This document shows, one piece after another, positions 33,852 to 44,256 of a stretch of DNA of 64,000 nt. Position 1 is the stretch's first letter, and each line of letters starts with the position of its first letter. The stretch is from Dolomedes plantarius (taxonomy: Eukaryota > Arthropoda > Arachnida > Araneae > Dolomedidae): the NCBI GenBank assembly GCA_907164885.2, contig OU015490.1:220805869-220869868 (forward strand), read 5' to 3'. The notes beneath the pieces are model-generated. The model had not been told where the DNA came from. It ran no database searches and saw only the letters and a list, made by a program, of their open reading frames with translations. The position numbers and the translations under genes are program-made.

Positions 33852-36833
33852 CCCTTTGACGCGTGGTGGTCGCGCCGCGAAACCACAAATTTTCGATTTT
33901 TTTTTCTCAATTTTTTCCGCGATTTTTCAGTTAAAACTTGTTGATTACTTATCTTTTACTTCTAAATAAGACTAACATATAGCAAAATCATAAATTTTGA
34001 GCTCTTATTCCTTCCAATATGCAGTTATTTAAAGGTCATTTTTAATGACCCAAAATAACCTCTTTTTATCCATACAAACAATCTTTAATTTCAGAAATTA
34101 TTTATCCTACACCATCATGTCTATCACAAACAATAAAAAAATAGCATTTATTTGAACCAGATACGTAAAACACGTTCCTTTTTTTAGGGAAATTGTCTGT
34201 GGTCGCGCCCTGCAACCACCACGCACCTACGACATTGGCATGTGAATACCAGGCTAAATAAACACAGCCGGCGTTCTCTGGTTTTCAATACAAGGGGTAT
34301 CTATTGTTACTGGAAAAGATCGTTTGAGAGAGAAAAGGGGTCTTTCACGTGCACAGTATACCACATCAACAACAGGTTTTCTTTATCAACAGGTGCACTT
34401 TATAAATACGTGCATTTTATCCACAACACGTGCCCTTTATATCCTCAGAGAACATGCGTTTTTAGTGTTTCTCGTTTAGCACTTTTCAGTTTGAGCTTTT
34501 CTGTGCGTCGAACCTTACGTTTACTCCCAGGCTAGTACGGAAATTTGTATATAGTAGAAAATTTCCGTTTTCCGTTATTTTGTGTTTTAAATACATTGTA
34601 TTTTTTCTTGAAAATAGTATTATCGTAAAAGTTTTATTTAAATTTAGAATAATCAATAAGAATATATTTTAGTATTTTGTAATTATTTTTCTATTGTTGA
34701 CATTCAAATGTCTCGCAAAGGGCTCGGAATAGCTGAGGCATTGGCTTTGTTTGAAGAACTTCCTTCAGATCCAGAATCAGTAATCTCGGATGATGATAGT
34801 GAAATAGAAGAAAATGTGCCTTTATTACCTACTAATGATATTCTTGAGGCTGAAAGTGATGATGAATCAGAAAATGAAGATGAAATAGATGCAAATTTAC
34901 CGGGCCCCTCCAGAGTTACCCAAGTAACGTGGAATAACAGAAAGACATTGAATAAATCGATTCCCGAATTTTCTGAGGAATATGGCCCAGTTGAAGAGAT
35001 TTCACTAATGGAGGATATAACACCCATTAGTATATTTATGTCTTTCTTTACTGTTGAATTTATGGAGAAATTAGTTTTTGAAACTAATTTATATGCAACC
35101 CAAAGAGGTAAGCCGTTTTCGCCTATAAATCTTCAGGACATGATGACTTTCATTGGGATAAATATTCTCATGGGAATAAAAAAGCTCCCAAGCTATCGTG
35201 ATTTTTGGTCCACCAACGAAATTCTCCACGATTCTTATGTGTCGAAGCAAATGGCAGTAAGAAAGTTCACTTGGATATTAGGAAATTTACACTTAAATGA
35301 CAACAGCTTGATGCCAAAAAGAGAGGACAAAAATTTTGATAAACTTTATAAACTTCGGCCTCTACTAACTCATTTGTCTGAGAAATTTAGTAGTCTGTTT
35401 GGACCAGGAAAAAACCAGTCGATTGACGAGTCGATGATTCGTTTCAAAGGGAGAAGCTCCCTAAAACAATATATGCCCAAAAAACCCATAAAACGCGGGT
35501 ATAAGGTGTGGATGCGGTGCGACCAAAGTGGCTATGCTTGTCAATTTGACATTTATATCGGTAAAACCCAGGAAGCCGAAAAAAATTTAGGGGAAAGAAT
35601 AGTAAAAATGCTATGTGAGCCCTTGTATGGTAAAAACCATAGGGTGTACATGGACAATTATTTTACATCTTATGAACTTTTCCGATATTTAGGAACAAAA
35701 AATGTATTTTGTTGTGGAACAGTAAACATGAAAAGAAAAAATCTTCCCAAAACATTGATGGAAGATAAAAAATTAAAACGGGGGGATTTTGACTGGGCAG
35801 TTAGTGAGGACCACATAACTTGCCTAAAGTGGAAAGATAAAAGATGTGTATCAATTTTGTCCAGCCTAGCTGATCCCGTTATTCCATCCACTGTAGAAAG
35901 GAAAGAAAAAAATGGACAAAAAGTCCAGGTACAGTGTCCACAAGCCATAAAGGATTATAACAAAAATATGGGGTATGTGGACTATTTCGATCAACTGAAA
36001 AGCTTATATGAAATTGATAGAAAGAGTAAGAAATGGTGGCATCGCATTTTTTTTCATTTTGTTGATGTCACAGTTGTGAATTCCTTCATTATATATCGAA
36101 TGCTTCCAGAATGTGATCCAAACTTAACTCTTAAGTCTTTCAGAATGGATATCATCAGCAGTTTGATTACAATGGGAAATAAAGGACCTGTTCCCAAAAG
36201 AAAACTATCAAGCCCTGTTTGCATAAAAAGCCACAAACCTCATGTTCCAGACCCAAAAAGATTGAAAAATGCCGACCATATGCCAATAAAATGTAAACCA
36301 CGGCGGTGCGCATTTTGTAGCACAAGGGAAAAACCCCACAGAACAAGATTTATGTGTGAAACATGCAATGTAGGTTTATGCATGTATCAAAAAGACAAAA
36401 CATGCTTTGAACAATTTCATAAGAAATAACTCTTTGTTCTTTGAAATGTTTTAAAATTTCACCGATTTTTTTTCTACTATACAGAAATTGTACGAATGTT
36501 TATTTTTTTAACTTTTTTTATTTTAATTTTGTAAAATAATGTTAAAATATATATACTTCATTTTTAAATACAAATTATCTAAGAAGTTTACATTTATCGT
36601 CATTCATTGGAAACGCTCACGAAACGAGGTAAGTTTTTTTTCCCTTCTAACACAGCTAAGTTTCAAAGACCTAGACGCGCGCTGGTTGCGCTGCGCGACC
36701 ACCACCCACACATGAATGGGAGAATGTAGATTTTTTTTAATTCATATATTATTTGTCTCAGGGATCAGGACATTCAATTTTTAGAGTTTTTTAGTTTGAA
36801 ATTTACAAAAATAATATTGTGCGCGTCAAAGGG
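33852..36833 (+). mobile_element. piggyBac transposon with intact gene
   Basis: Ends are CCCTTTGACGCGTGG on the left and, reverse-complemented, CCCTTTGACGCGCAC on the right. The right flank is TTAA (36834-36837); the left flank reads TTAAAT, so the left target copy is shifted or mutated by two bases. Inside both ends lie GC-rich copies of GGTGGTCGCGC(C/A)GCG (near 33866, 34200 reversed and 36685 reversed), likely transposase-binding repeats. Length 2982 bp with one uninterrupted gene. Confidence 0.93.
34708..36429 (+). CDS. piggyBac transposase, apparently intact
   Basis: This 573-residue protein should cut and paste its element at TTAA sites through a hairpin-type DDD reaction. Residues ~20-65 are acidic (SDDDSEIEEN, SDDESENEDE), as in piggyBac N-termini. 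The catalytic Asps are visible: D240 in QSIDESMIRFKGR, D316 in YMDNYFTSYELF, and D425 with D428 in GYVDYFDQL. W443/W444 follow in the expected RKSKKWWHRIFFHF region. Residues ~534-571 form a Cys/His-rich zinc-binding tail (CAFC, CETC, C..H). Length matches active piggyBac proteins. The start gives a plausible N-terminus and the frame has no stop. The terminal repeats around it argue for a transposon rather than a domesticated host gene. Expression is unknown. Confidence 0.94.
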   Translation: MSRKGLGIAEALALFEELPSDPESVISDDDSEIEENVPLLPTNDILEAESDDESENEDEIDANLPGPSRVTQVTWNNRKTLNKSIPEFSEEYGPVEEISLMEDITPISIFMSFFTVEFMEKLVFETNLYATQRGKPFSPINLQDMMTFIGINILMGIKKLPSYRDFWSTNEILHDSYVSKQMAVRKFTWILGNLHLNDNSLMPKREDKNFDKLYKLRPLLTHLSEKFSSLFGPGKNQSIDESMIRFKGRSSLKQYMPKKPIKRGYKVWMRCDQSGYACQFDIYIGKTQEAEKNLGERIVKMLCEPLYGKNHRVYMDNYFTSYELFRYLGTKNVFCCGTVNMKRKNLPKTLMEDKKLKRGDFDWAVSEDHITCLKWKDKRCVSILSSLADPVIPSTVERKEKNGQKVQVQCPQAIKDYNKNMGYVDYFDQLKSLYEIDRKSKKWWHRIFFHFVDVTVVNSFIIYRMLPECDPNLTLKSFRMDIISSLITMGNKGPVPKRKLSSPVCIKSHKPHVPDPKRLKNADHMPIKCKPRRCAFCSTREKPHRTRFMCETCNVGLCMYQKDKTCFEQFHKK

Positions 36834-36837
36834 TTAA

Positions 36838-37001
36838 AATATTCATCAGAAGATTAAATTAAAACTTTTTATTATTATTTTTTAATGAACTTCAGGGGGT
36901 ATATTTTTCACAAGTCAGTAAACTTGAATACAAAATGAAAAAACAGAGCTTAATATATAGACAACATTTTTCTAAGGTTATATAACTTAAAAGCTTCAAT
37001 A
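36838..37001. other. Short AT-rich spacer
   Basis: Nothing recognised between two elements. Confidence 0.5.
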
Positions 37002-37084
37002 CAGAGGGTCGTTTGCACTTTATGGAAACGATTTTGATAGTTAAGTTTTATGTATAAATGCCGTTATTTTTAGGCGATTTGCTT

Positions 37085-37245
37085 CTATCTGATAGCCATG
37101 GTGTTGACAATAGCTGTAGCTCGAATTTTCCATGAATGGAAACTTTTTCTCAGTACTGTCATGTCAATTTTACCCCATTCCTCTTGGACCGTTTTCCAAA
37201 GTCGTTCAGTGTTCTTGGATGCCGTTTTCCTAAGTCTCGTTTTAA
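37085..37245 (-). pseudogene. Mariner-like transposase, C-terminal part of copy B
   Basis: RLWKTVQEEWGKIDMTVLRK, SFHSWKIRATAIVNTMAIR closes the protein. It continues on the other side of the insertion at 40612-41335. Confidence 0.75.
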
Positions 37246-38439
37246 GGTGACTGCCTACGTTCGGAGCCAATTTCAAAAAAAATAATTTTTTAAAGTATTT
37301 TTGGTCTTGTATGAAAAAATAGAACTTAAAAGTTAAAAAATGAACTAAAACGTACCTGTAAATACCATACTTTTTTATAAATTGACCATTTTGAAGTAAT
37401 TTTTAAAGAAATTTTGCTAAAACGCCTATCACTCTGCACAAAATTCTAATTCTACTATTTTAATTTCCTTCTCACACATGATACATATGACAATTATCTT
37501 CAAAATGACCTACAATCTAAGAGAAATTTTAAAAAGCAAAACTAATATGGAAAATGTTATGTTCCTATAGAAAAATTTTCCCCGATTCATTAATCCTTTC
37601 CTTATAAAAATCGCCCCAAATAAAAAACTATTTATTATACATCAATTATTGTGCGTCATTTCATTAACAATGACATATAAAACGTTTTCTGAAAATTTCA
37701 TGAAATTATATGCATTATTATTTGAGATATCATGATAAATGTAGAGATTTGTGCTAAAAAACATAAATCTGAGAAAAACGCATTTAGGCCAGGGGCCCAC
37801 TGGCAACTTTTAATTTGGGTGATTAAACAGTTTAGTCACTTGAAAGTTGCCGGATACCTTCGACAAGCGCCCACTGGCAACTAAATAGTTGCTTTGTACT
37901 CAGTTTGAAAATGGATTTCCTGGAAGCTGCATGTGTTTGTGCCCTCGCTCTACGTTGAAAATGCAAACAAAACTACAGAAGATTTTGGGTCCATCCAATA
38001 ATAAGTAGGAGATTATTTGATGGGCAATTTTATAAATTATTTGAAGATTTAAGAGTACACCTATAGAGAATATACTGCTCACTTCTACCCAGACTTGGGT
38101 GTATATAATTTGAAGTGGCACTCTATTTGAATTTTAAACAAACACAGTTTATATACTAAACAATGTTTATTGAATTCGTTGCACATATATAATTGGCTTT
38201 TACAGCAATAAGCATACGTACTACTTGTACGGAATATATAAATACAGCTTTCAAGAACAATATATTTTTCAATACTCACGAACAGTAAGTCAAACCAGCA
38301 GTACTGCCACGTAAACTTCGGGCCCCCTAAGCAATAGCTCAGGATAGTACTGGAGCTGCATACCTCGTAGCTCCCTATCGCTTATCTATCAACTTTAACA
38401 ACTCTTTTTTTTAATTAATGACGCTGCATGGTATTTATA

Positions 38440-39367
38440 CTAAGCGCGTATGCCGAAATTAGCATATCTAAAGCAGCTTCTTTAATTCATTCATTCAAAA
38501 GTTCGATTCTTGTGAATCGAATCTTGTGTATACCTTACACACCCAACAAATTTTTCAACTACTTTCGGATGAGCGTTGAAAGTTTCGACAACATGTTGTT
38601 TTTAGTGGTGCCCAGTATTTCTTACCAAAATACAAGATTACGTTTCGCTATACCACTTTAGGAAAGATTAGCTGTGACTTTAAGGTAAGTAAAAAGATTT
38701 TCTTAAAAATTTACAAGTTTATTGAAATAAAATACATATTACATTGTTTTTTAAAAAATTTTTTCTACTCTTCTTCTAGCTATAGTGGATTGCTATTACA
38801 AATTCATTTATGTAAAAGTTGGAGCATACGGTTCATCAAGTGATTCTAATATTTTTAAACAGTCAGCATTTTCAAGGTTGCTTGAAATAAACCAATTAAA
38901 AATTCCAGAAAAAAGTTGTCTCTCTAATGATGACAATTGAACCACAATGCTATTTACTCTAGTAGGGGATGAGGCATTTGCTCTTTCACAGTTTGTATTA
39001 CGACCATATCCCAGCAGAAACCCGTCCGTAAAACAACGTATCTTTATTTACATATTATCAAGAGTCCGCAGACAGGTAGAATGTACATTTTGGAATTTTA
39101 GCAAACAAATGGAGAATATTCCACAGGCGTCTTGATACCAGTATTGAATTCAGTGAATCTTTTATTAAAGCATGCTTCATTCTACACAATTTTGTTAGAA
39201 AACATGATTGAATACGTTTTGAAGACTCTCTCTTTGACTGTTCATTAGAAACAATCTCTGGAGTTAGAGTAAGAAGCAACAATCAAGGTTTTGCGATAAG
39301 AGATTATTTTACATAATATTTATTTTCTCCTCAAGGAAGTGCTCCTTGGCAGTATGACAAAATTTAA
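38440..39367 (+). pseudogene. HARBI1-like nuclease relic
   Basis: In order: FNYFRMSVESFDNMLFLVVP and TRLRFAIPL at ~38556-38660; a GTAAGT...TCTAG intron-like gap (~38682-38779); AIVDCYYKFIYVKVGAYGSS at ~38780; LVGDEAFALSQFVLRPYPSR at ~38960, with the second catalytic Asp; RVRRQVECTFWNF at ~39070, with the catalytic Glu; and shifted frames giving ACFILHNFVRKHD and SAPWQYDKI before a stop at 39367. The helix-turn-helix and the first-Asp block (IDG motif) are missing, apparently deleted at the intron-like gap. Frameshifts complete the inactivation. Confidence 0.8.
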
Positions 39368-39419
39368 TATAAAAGCTGTGTATAAATAAAAGAGTTAATA
39401 TTAAAAAATTATCAACTTA

Positions 39420-39650
39420 CTATTTTCACTCTTTTGTTTTTCTCCAACTTATCCCAATTTTCAATGAATTGTTGGCACAATTCCTCCCATAAAGTCGTCT
39501 TTAAATTTTTGTCAGAATATTTTTTGGATTTTATGTTGTTTCTCAATTTCCCTTATAAATAGTTCAGTGTCCAGCGACATGTTTACTCTGAGTACTGAAG
39601 CAAATTCGTGATCTTCAACTTTGCCAACTCCTCGTGAATCGGACTAGCCA
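39420..39650 (-). pseudogene. MADF-like DNA-binding protein relic
   Basis: The minus strand reads LRNNIKSKKYSDKNLKTTLW then EELCQQFIENWDKLEKNK, a MADF/Myb-like signature (D..LK...W.E). Stops flank it. In Harbinger elements such a protein accompanies the nuclease and helps bind the ends. Short and broken. Confidence 0.55.
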
Positions 39651-40611
39651 AATACGCCCTTGATGATTTACCTCGATCAGATCCATAGGCGTAGCGTCGG
39701 GGGAAACATGCCCCCCAACTTAACTTCAAATAAATTAAAACGTTAATAGAAGTTCAGCTAAAATTGGAAAATTGTAGAAAACTTTTAAGAAAGTTGTTTT
39801 TTCCGCTTTTTCAAACTGTGAATCTAAAGATTCCGATTATTTCTTTAGCCTTCACATAGTTTTTAACAATGATATGATCCATAACAAAAATTCGATGCTA
39901 TTTTTTTCTTATTTTATTTATATTATATTTATGTTTCTCATTGTATAACTTTTTAATACTACTCACACATAAATTCTATTGTTATTCAATTTAAAAAATA
40001 TCCTAATATTTCATATTTTAAGAATCGTCTGGCATACAATGCGCATAAGAGGGCCCTAACTGAATTCATTTCGTGCAGTCCACCACCCACCCACCCCAAA
40101 AAAAAAAATAAATAAAATAAAAATAAAATAAAAATAAAAAATAAATAAAATAAATTAAAATTAAAAAATTAAAATGTTAGAAGCACGCTAAGCCTATCAT
40201 CAGATCTATTGCAAGCAACTACATAATCACCAGTGGGCGCCGTCCTATCGAAACCAACATGATCTATTTTTACGGCAAGAGTGTCACCACCCATAGAATC
40301 GAACATGTTGGAATTTATTATTTGCCGCAACTGAAAAATCGCCAATTGGCGCTTTACCAAATGAATCAATGAGTTTATTTTTTGTGATTGAAAAATTGCT
40401 TTGAAATAATCGCCAGTGGGTACCAAGCCATAAAGTTGTTTATCACTTCAATTTTGTAGCAGACGATGTTTCTTAAAATAGCTTTACTTCTAACTGATGT
40501 AGAATAAAAATCAAAACGGTTTTGAAAGAGAAAAGACTGTGCAACGATTCTTGCAAAAAGTAAAATTGACCAAAATAGTCAAAAATGACAGTTTCAACGT
40601 GGGCAGTCACC

Positions 40612-41335
40612 GAAAGCGCTAAAGTCCATTGGAGAAGTGTCAGGGGATTTTACAGGTATTTAATTAAATTGAATACACTTTATTCCTGTTTCTGTTCATT
40701 CTTTGCTAAATAAGAGGCAGTTGATTTAGACATGTGACTAGAGGCTTTTTCCATATGAATCTCAACTTCAACAATGTCCTTTCACTATAAGGCTGGAATT
40801 CCTTCTTCAAAAATTGATTCTAAAATATTCTGCTGATATTAGAATTAATTAATTTTGGCTTTACCTGAGACTTCTTTTATTTTTAATTTGCCATTGTAAC
40901 AAAATCCTGTAACTATCATGAAATCCTTTGAGAACTTTTCTGTACACTGACGTAGCCATTTCGTACGGTCATTCCCGTCAGTTGAGCAATAGAAAATTGA
41001 TCTTTTTTTATTATAGTCACTTATATACGCCCATGCCTAATTGAGTATTAACAAAAATTTCCATTATTCAGCAGCTAGATGTTTTTCATTATAATTTTCT
41101 ATAGTTTGTTTCTCTTTCAGCAATATGCTTTGACAAAAGCAGATGAACATTAGGTTTAAACATTTTTTTGAAACTTCAAATCTTTATGAATAATTTTACT
41201 TATAGTGCCAGAAGACATTCCTAGTTCCGATGCAATGGTTCTTTGAGTCGGTGGATTTTCTTTTAGGATAAAAGACTTCACTTTCTTGAAATTTACCTGC
41301 GTTCGAAAAGTCTTAGGATGAGGTTTCGCGGTCAT
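40612..41335 (-). pseudogene. Mariner-like transposase, N-terminal and central part of copy B
   Basis: Start region at 41335 with the same PHPKTFRTQVNFKKVKSF-type opening as copy A, followed by stop- and frameshift-ridden central blocks to the insertion point. Homologous to 21080-21790. Confidence 0.75.
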
Positions 41336-41662
41336 GTTTTAAATTTTACTTTCAGTTAGACATTTTTTCCTTTCAATTTTAATATATTATAAATACCTTT
41401 TTTGATATGCCATAAACCTTATTTTTACACCGCTTTATAATTTGTTGATACAAATATTTATCCTCGGAAAACGCAGTTATGTAATCTCGGATTCATTATT
41501 CAATTTTGGGATCCATTTTTAAAATAAATTTTATGTTTTGCATTTGAATGAAATCTAAACAGTAGCAAACGATTATTCTGAAGTTGCCAAATTTTTATCT
41601 CAAAATGCAAACGCCAAAAATTAATTACAAAATCGTTTCCATAAAGTGCGAAAGAACTTTTG

Positions 41663-41921
41663 TATAATCATTTCTACGCTTATTATATTTTTTAAATATA
41701 TTTTAAAATAATTAAATTACGAACTGTCTTTAAGTTTTAGACAGAGTCTCGAGATAAGTAATTTCCTTTTTAATATGATTTATTCGAAAAAATTAAAGTT
41801 TTATTTTGATTTATTTTTGACAAATTTGATTTATCTTCAGATAATATTCCACTTATTGTAACACTTGAATAATCACAGAAACATTTTCGAATAATTTGTT
41901 TTTTGCACTGGATGTTGTGGT
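41663..41921. other. AT-rich spacer
   Basis: Nothing recognised. Confidence 0.5.
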
Positions 41922-41928
41922 ATATATA

Positions 41929-41997
<69 letters not shown>
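41922..41997. repeat. (TA)n microsatellite
   Basis: About 76 bp of AT dinucleotides with one interruption near 41931. Confidence 0.95.
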
Positions 41998-41998
<1 letters not shown>

Positions 41999-42700
41999 TT
42001 TACCCTCGTGTAGCAAAAACTGTCCGTAGCGCTCCAAACCAAACCAACAAAGCCAACAGCATGAGGCTAACTTTCGTTAACAAGTGATTATTACTTTAAG
42101 AGAGAAACATTATTAGTAAGCAAATTCATGCGAAACAGTTTTAGATGTAACTTATGAGATCTTCGGTCTATATTTGGGTATACGGTTTAGGAAAAAGTTG
42201 AAATTCTACGGATTTACAGGGATTTCTTGGAATTCCAGGGATTATGCGTTTAGGAAAAGTTGGAAAGTTGAAGCGTGTGGTTAATCGGGAAAAATAGTTA
42301 CTCATATTAAAAACTATTAAAAGCGACATTAAAATGTTTTGTTAATCAGTTATCTTTTTTCTACAAATTAGATTGTATTTTACTGGTCATAATGTGGTGT
42401 TTAGAGCAGCTGTTCTTCCGGTAAACACGAAAAGGCTATCTTTATAAGTATTGCTATATCATAGGGTGTACGGTCTATGTCATTAGAACAAGAGTATGTT
42501 GCATCGAAAAAAACCACATTTTTAATATCCAGTTTGTCTGTTTTTTTGTTGTCGTGTCTGCGGATAGAAGCACTATCCGCACAATAGAGTGTCCCACTGC
42601 CTCAATTGAGATTGGACTTCTATACGTTCCACCCCAGTTCAGTGTACATATGATTACAAGGAAATAGAAACATAAATCTCACGATAACAGAAAATTTTTT
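41998..42700. other. Intergenic DNA, nothing recognised
   Basis: No supported gene or repeat end. Confidence 0.45.
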
Positions 42701-42704
42701 ATTA

Positions 42705-42887
42705 ACAAACGATGACACCGGGGATGGACGATAGGTTGCAGATCCCCTTTCTAGACGGGGTTCCGTTTGCAGGCGGAAGACTGACGAGTTCCCCAGAATA
42801 CAAACAAATCTTATGCCGGAATCGAACCCGCACCCCCGGCGTGACAGGTTCATACCTTAACCACTTAACCACTGGGCGACTTAATAT
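42705..42887 (-). mobile_element. tRNA-derived SINE, family 2, best-preserved copy
   Basis: Minus strand: GTCGCCCAGTGGTTAAGTGG (5' arm and A-box), CCTGTCACGCCGG (anticodon-like arm, CAC in loop), GCGGGTTCGATTCCGGC (B-box), then CAGTCTTCCGCCTGCAAACG and a 3' end CCCCGGTGTCATCG. The head folds like tRNA-Val(CAC) by eye, so the family is probably Val-derived. It is too long past the B-box and lacks a proper acceptor to be a working tRNA. Confidence 0.8.
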
Positions 42888-42889
42888 CC

Positions 42890-43980
42890 AGTGGTATTTA
42901 TTACTGGATGTCTCTTGGGGTAGAAGTCTCATATTCTTTGGGTTAGAGCGATTAAAAACCACTGAACTGTTACCATGTATGTTTACTTGTGAGCATGAAT
43001 ATCACTTACGACATTGTTGTACAGTGCATGAAAATTTTAATTTCACATTGCAGTCTTTACTACAATTAAGTTCCATAGCAGTGTAACTGATGAAATTAAG
43101 TTTATATTTGATTCTTCAGTTTTCTGCCCTACCTATAATGGTGTAACTGAGAGAGTTTTTATTTCCTTTGTTCTCAAAATTTCAATCCGGCATGATAATC
43201 GTCAGTGAATGCAAGCATTGAGAGTTCAATGCATACCCCAAAGGTAAGTTATATTACACAACTTTTGCAAGAGAATGATTAAGCGAGGTGCAGACGGAGA
43301 AAGCGCTTGTTTGAAACACGCATGTCTGACATAAGCTGCTTTGGAAAAACAGTTATTTCTGTGCCGAATGGTTACACCAATGAAACGTGAGACACGGTAC
43401 CGTCGTTCTGTAGCTGTCTCTTCGGTGTCGCAGAAGTTAGGAGTGCAGCATTTTTATCGCGTGTCACGTTGTGTCGCAAGCATGGCGGGTCGAATCCCCA
43501 AACCTTATGAATTCAATGTGCACTCTCTGGAAGTTTTACAACGCAACTTGTGTCAGCCTTTGTGTTTCAGACACGAGCTTTTTTCAGTGTGCGGCAGGCC
43601 TCACAGACATTGAGAAGTTTATCCAATCTCAATAGGCAAAATGGAGTTTTAGCGGCCAAAATTGACCTTCACCTTTCATTTCTGTTTAACGACAGGTACC
43701 TTCTGTTGTAGATACGTTACCTACAAATTATCGCTTATGAACTAAACAGCTTCATTTAGGTTGTATAACTTCTAGAAAAATCTTTAGTATATGTTTTTTC
43801 GGATAATTTTTCCTTATATAGAATTAAATATTTGTTTGCATGACCACCTTGCGAATGTATCAAAGGTTTGCTTACTGGTGTGATACTGAAAATGTTGTAA
43901 ATGCAACGCTTGTAGTATGGTATTCATGTTTGTATGCAAATATATAAATATCTATGGTTAAATTCATTTCTATTGGCTCA
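42890..43980. other. Intergenic DNA, nothing recognised
   Basis: A less AT-rich patch at 43320-43620 has a 90-codon frame with no recognisable domain. Confidence 0.4.
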
Positions 43981-43983
43981 TTT

Positions 43984-44256
43984 ATTGTTGTTGTGTTGTT
44001 ACGATTTGGCCGATAGAGGCCAGAGCAGGTCTCGACAGCGAGAAGAGAGTTGGACTTTGGTCTTGTGATAAATTAACAATGCAACCCCCCACACCACACC
44101 ACTCCTCCAAAAAAATCATCAATTGACATCATAAAGCATTGACATCACAGGACTCTGACATCATAGGACTTTCCGGTCTAGAAATTTAACGTGCCCATAT
44201 GCGGCTTAGACACAAAGATATTTAATGTCATTCTTCGGGATTCGAACTGAATGCTC
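43984..44256 (-). mobile_element. tRNA-derived SINE, family 1, 5'-truncated reverse copy
   Basis: Minus strand begins at the B-box (GTTCGAATCCCGAAGAATGA), continues TGTGTCTAAGCCGCATATGG and ends in CAACAACA. The A-box half is missing. Confidence 0.75.

Larger units (their letters stand above)
37787..40429 (+). mobile_element. PIF/Harbinger-type transposon, decayed
   Basis: Left end GGCCAGGGGCCCACTGGCAA; right end reverse-complemented GGCTTGGTACCCACTGGCGA, about 15 of 20 matching. CCCACTGGC repeats recur just inside both ends (37869 and, reversed, 40231). It carries a HARBI1-like relic on the plus strand and a MADF-like relic on the minus strand, the usual two-gene Harbinger arrangement. Flanks TTA/ATA nearly fit a 3-bp target. 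Confidence 0.8.
37246..40611. mobile_element. Inverted-repeat element inserted in copy B
   Basis: Left end GGTGACTGCCTACGTTCGGA; right end reverse-complemented GGTGACTGCCCACGTTGAAA. About 15 terminal bases match. Copies A and E are continuous across this point (CCTAAGGCTC...ATCGCAAAA), proving an insertion. Without the Harbinger element inside, it is ~720 bp and non-coding. I could not identify an exact target duplication, so the superfamily is unknown. Confidence 0.75.
37002..41662 (-). mobile_element. Mariner-like element, copy B, split by nested insertions
   Basis: Left end CAGAGGGTCGTTTGCACTTT matches copies A and E; the right end reverse-complements to a degraded CAAAAGTTCTTTCGCACTTT. 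TA flanks are present at 37000-37001 and 41663-41664. Family sequence runs 37002-37245 and resumes at 40612, the gap being the element at 37246-40611. Confidence 0.85.

Noticed and set aside
34704..35027. Minus-strand 107-codon serine-rich frame
   Set aside because: It is the antisense of the acidic N-terminus of the piggyBac transposase.
34708..36429. Domesticated piggyBac-derived host gene
   Set aside because: Matching terminal repeats and an adjacent TTAA make an ordinary transposon the simpler reading, although domestication cannot be excluded without population data.
42705..42887. Possible functional tRNA gene (minus strand)
   Set aside because: A and B boxes are present, but the acceptor pairing is poor and the sequence continues into a body shared with other copies; it is a SINE.
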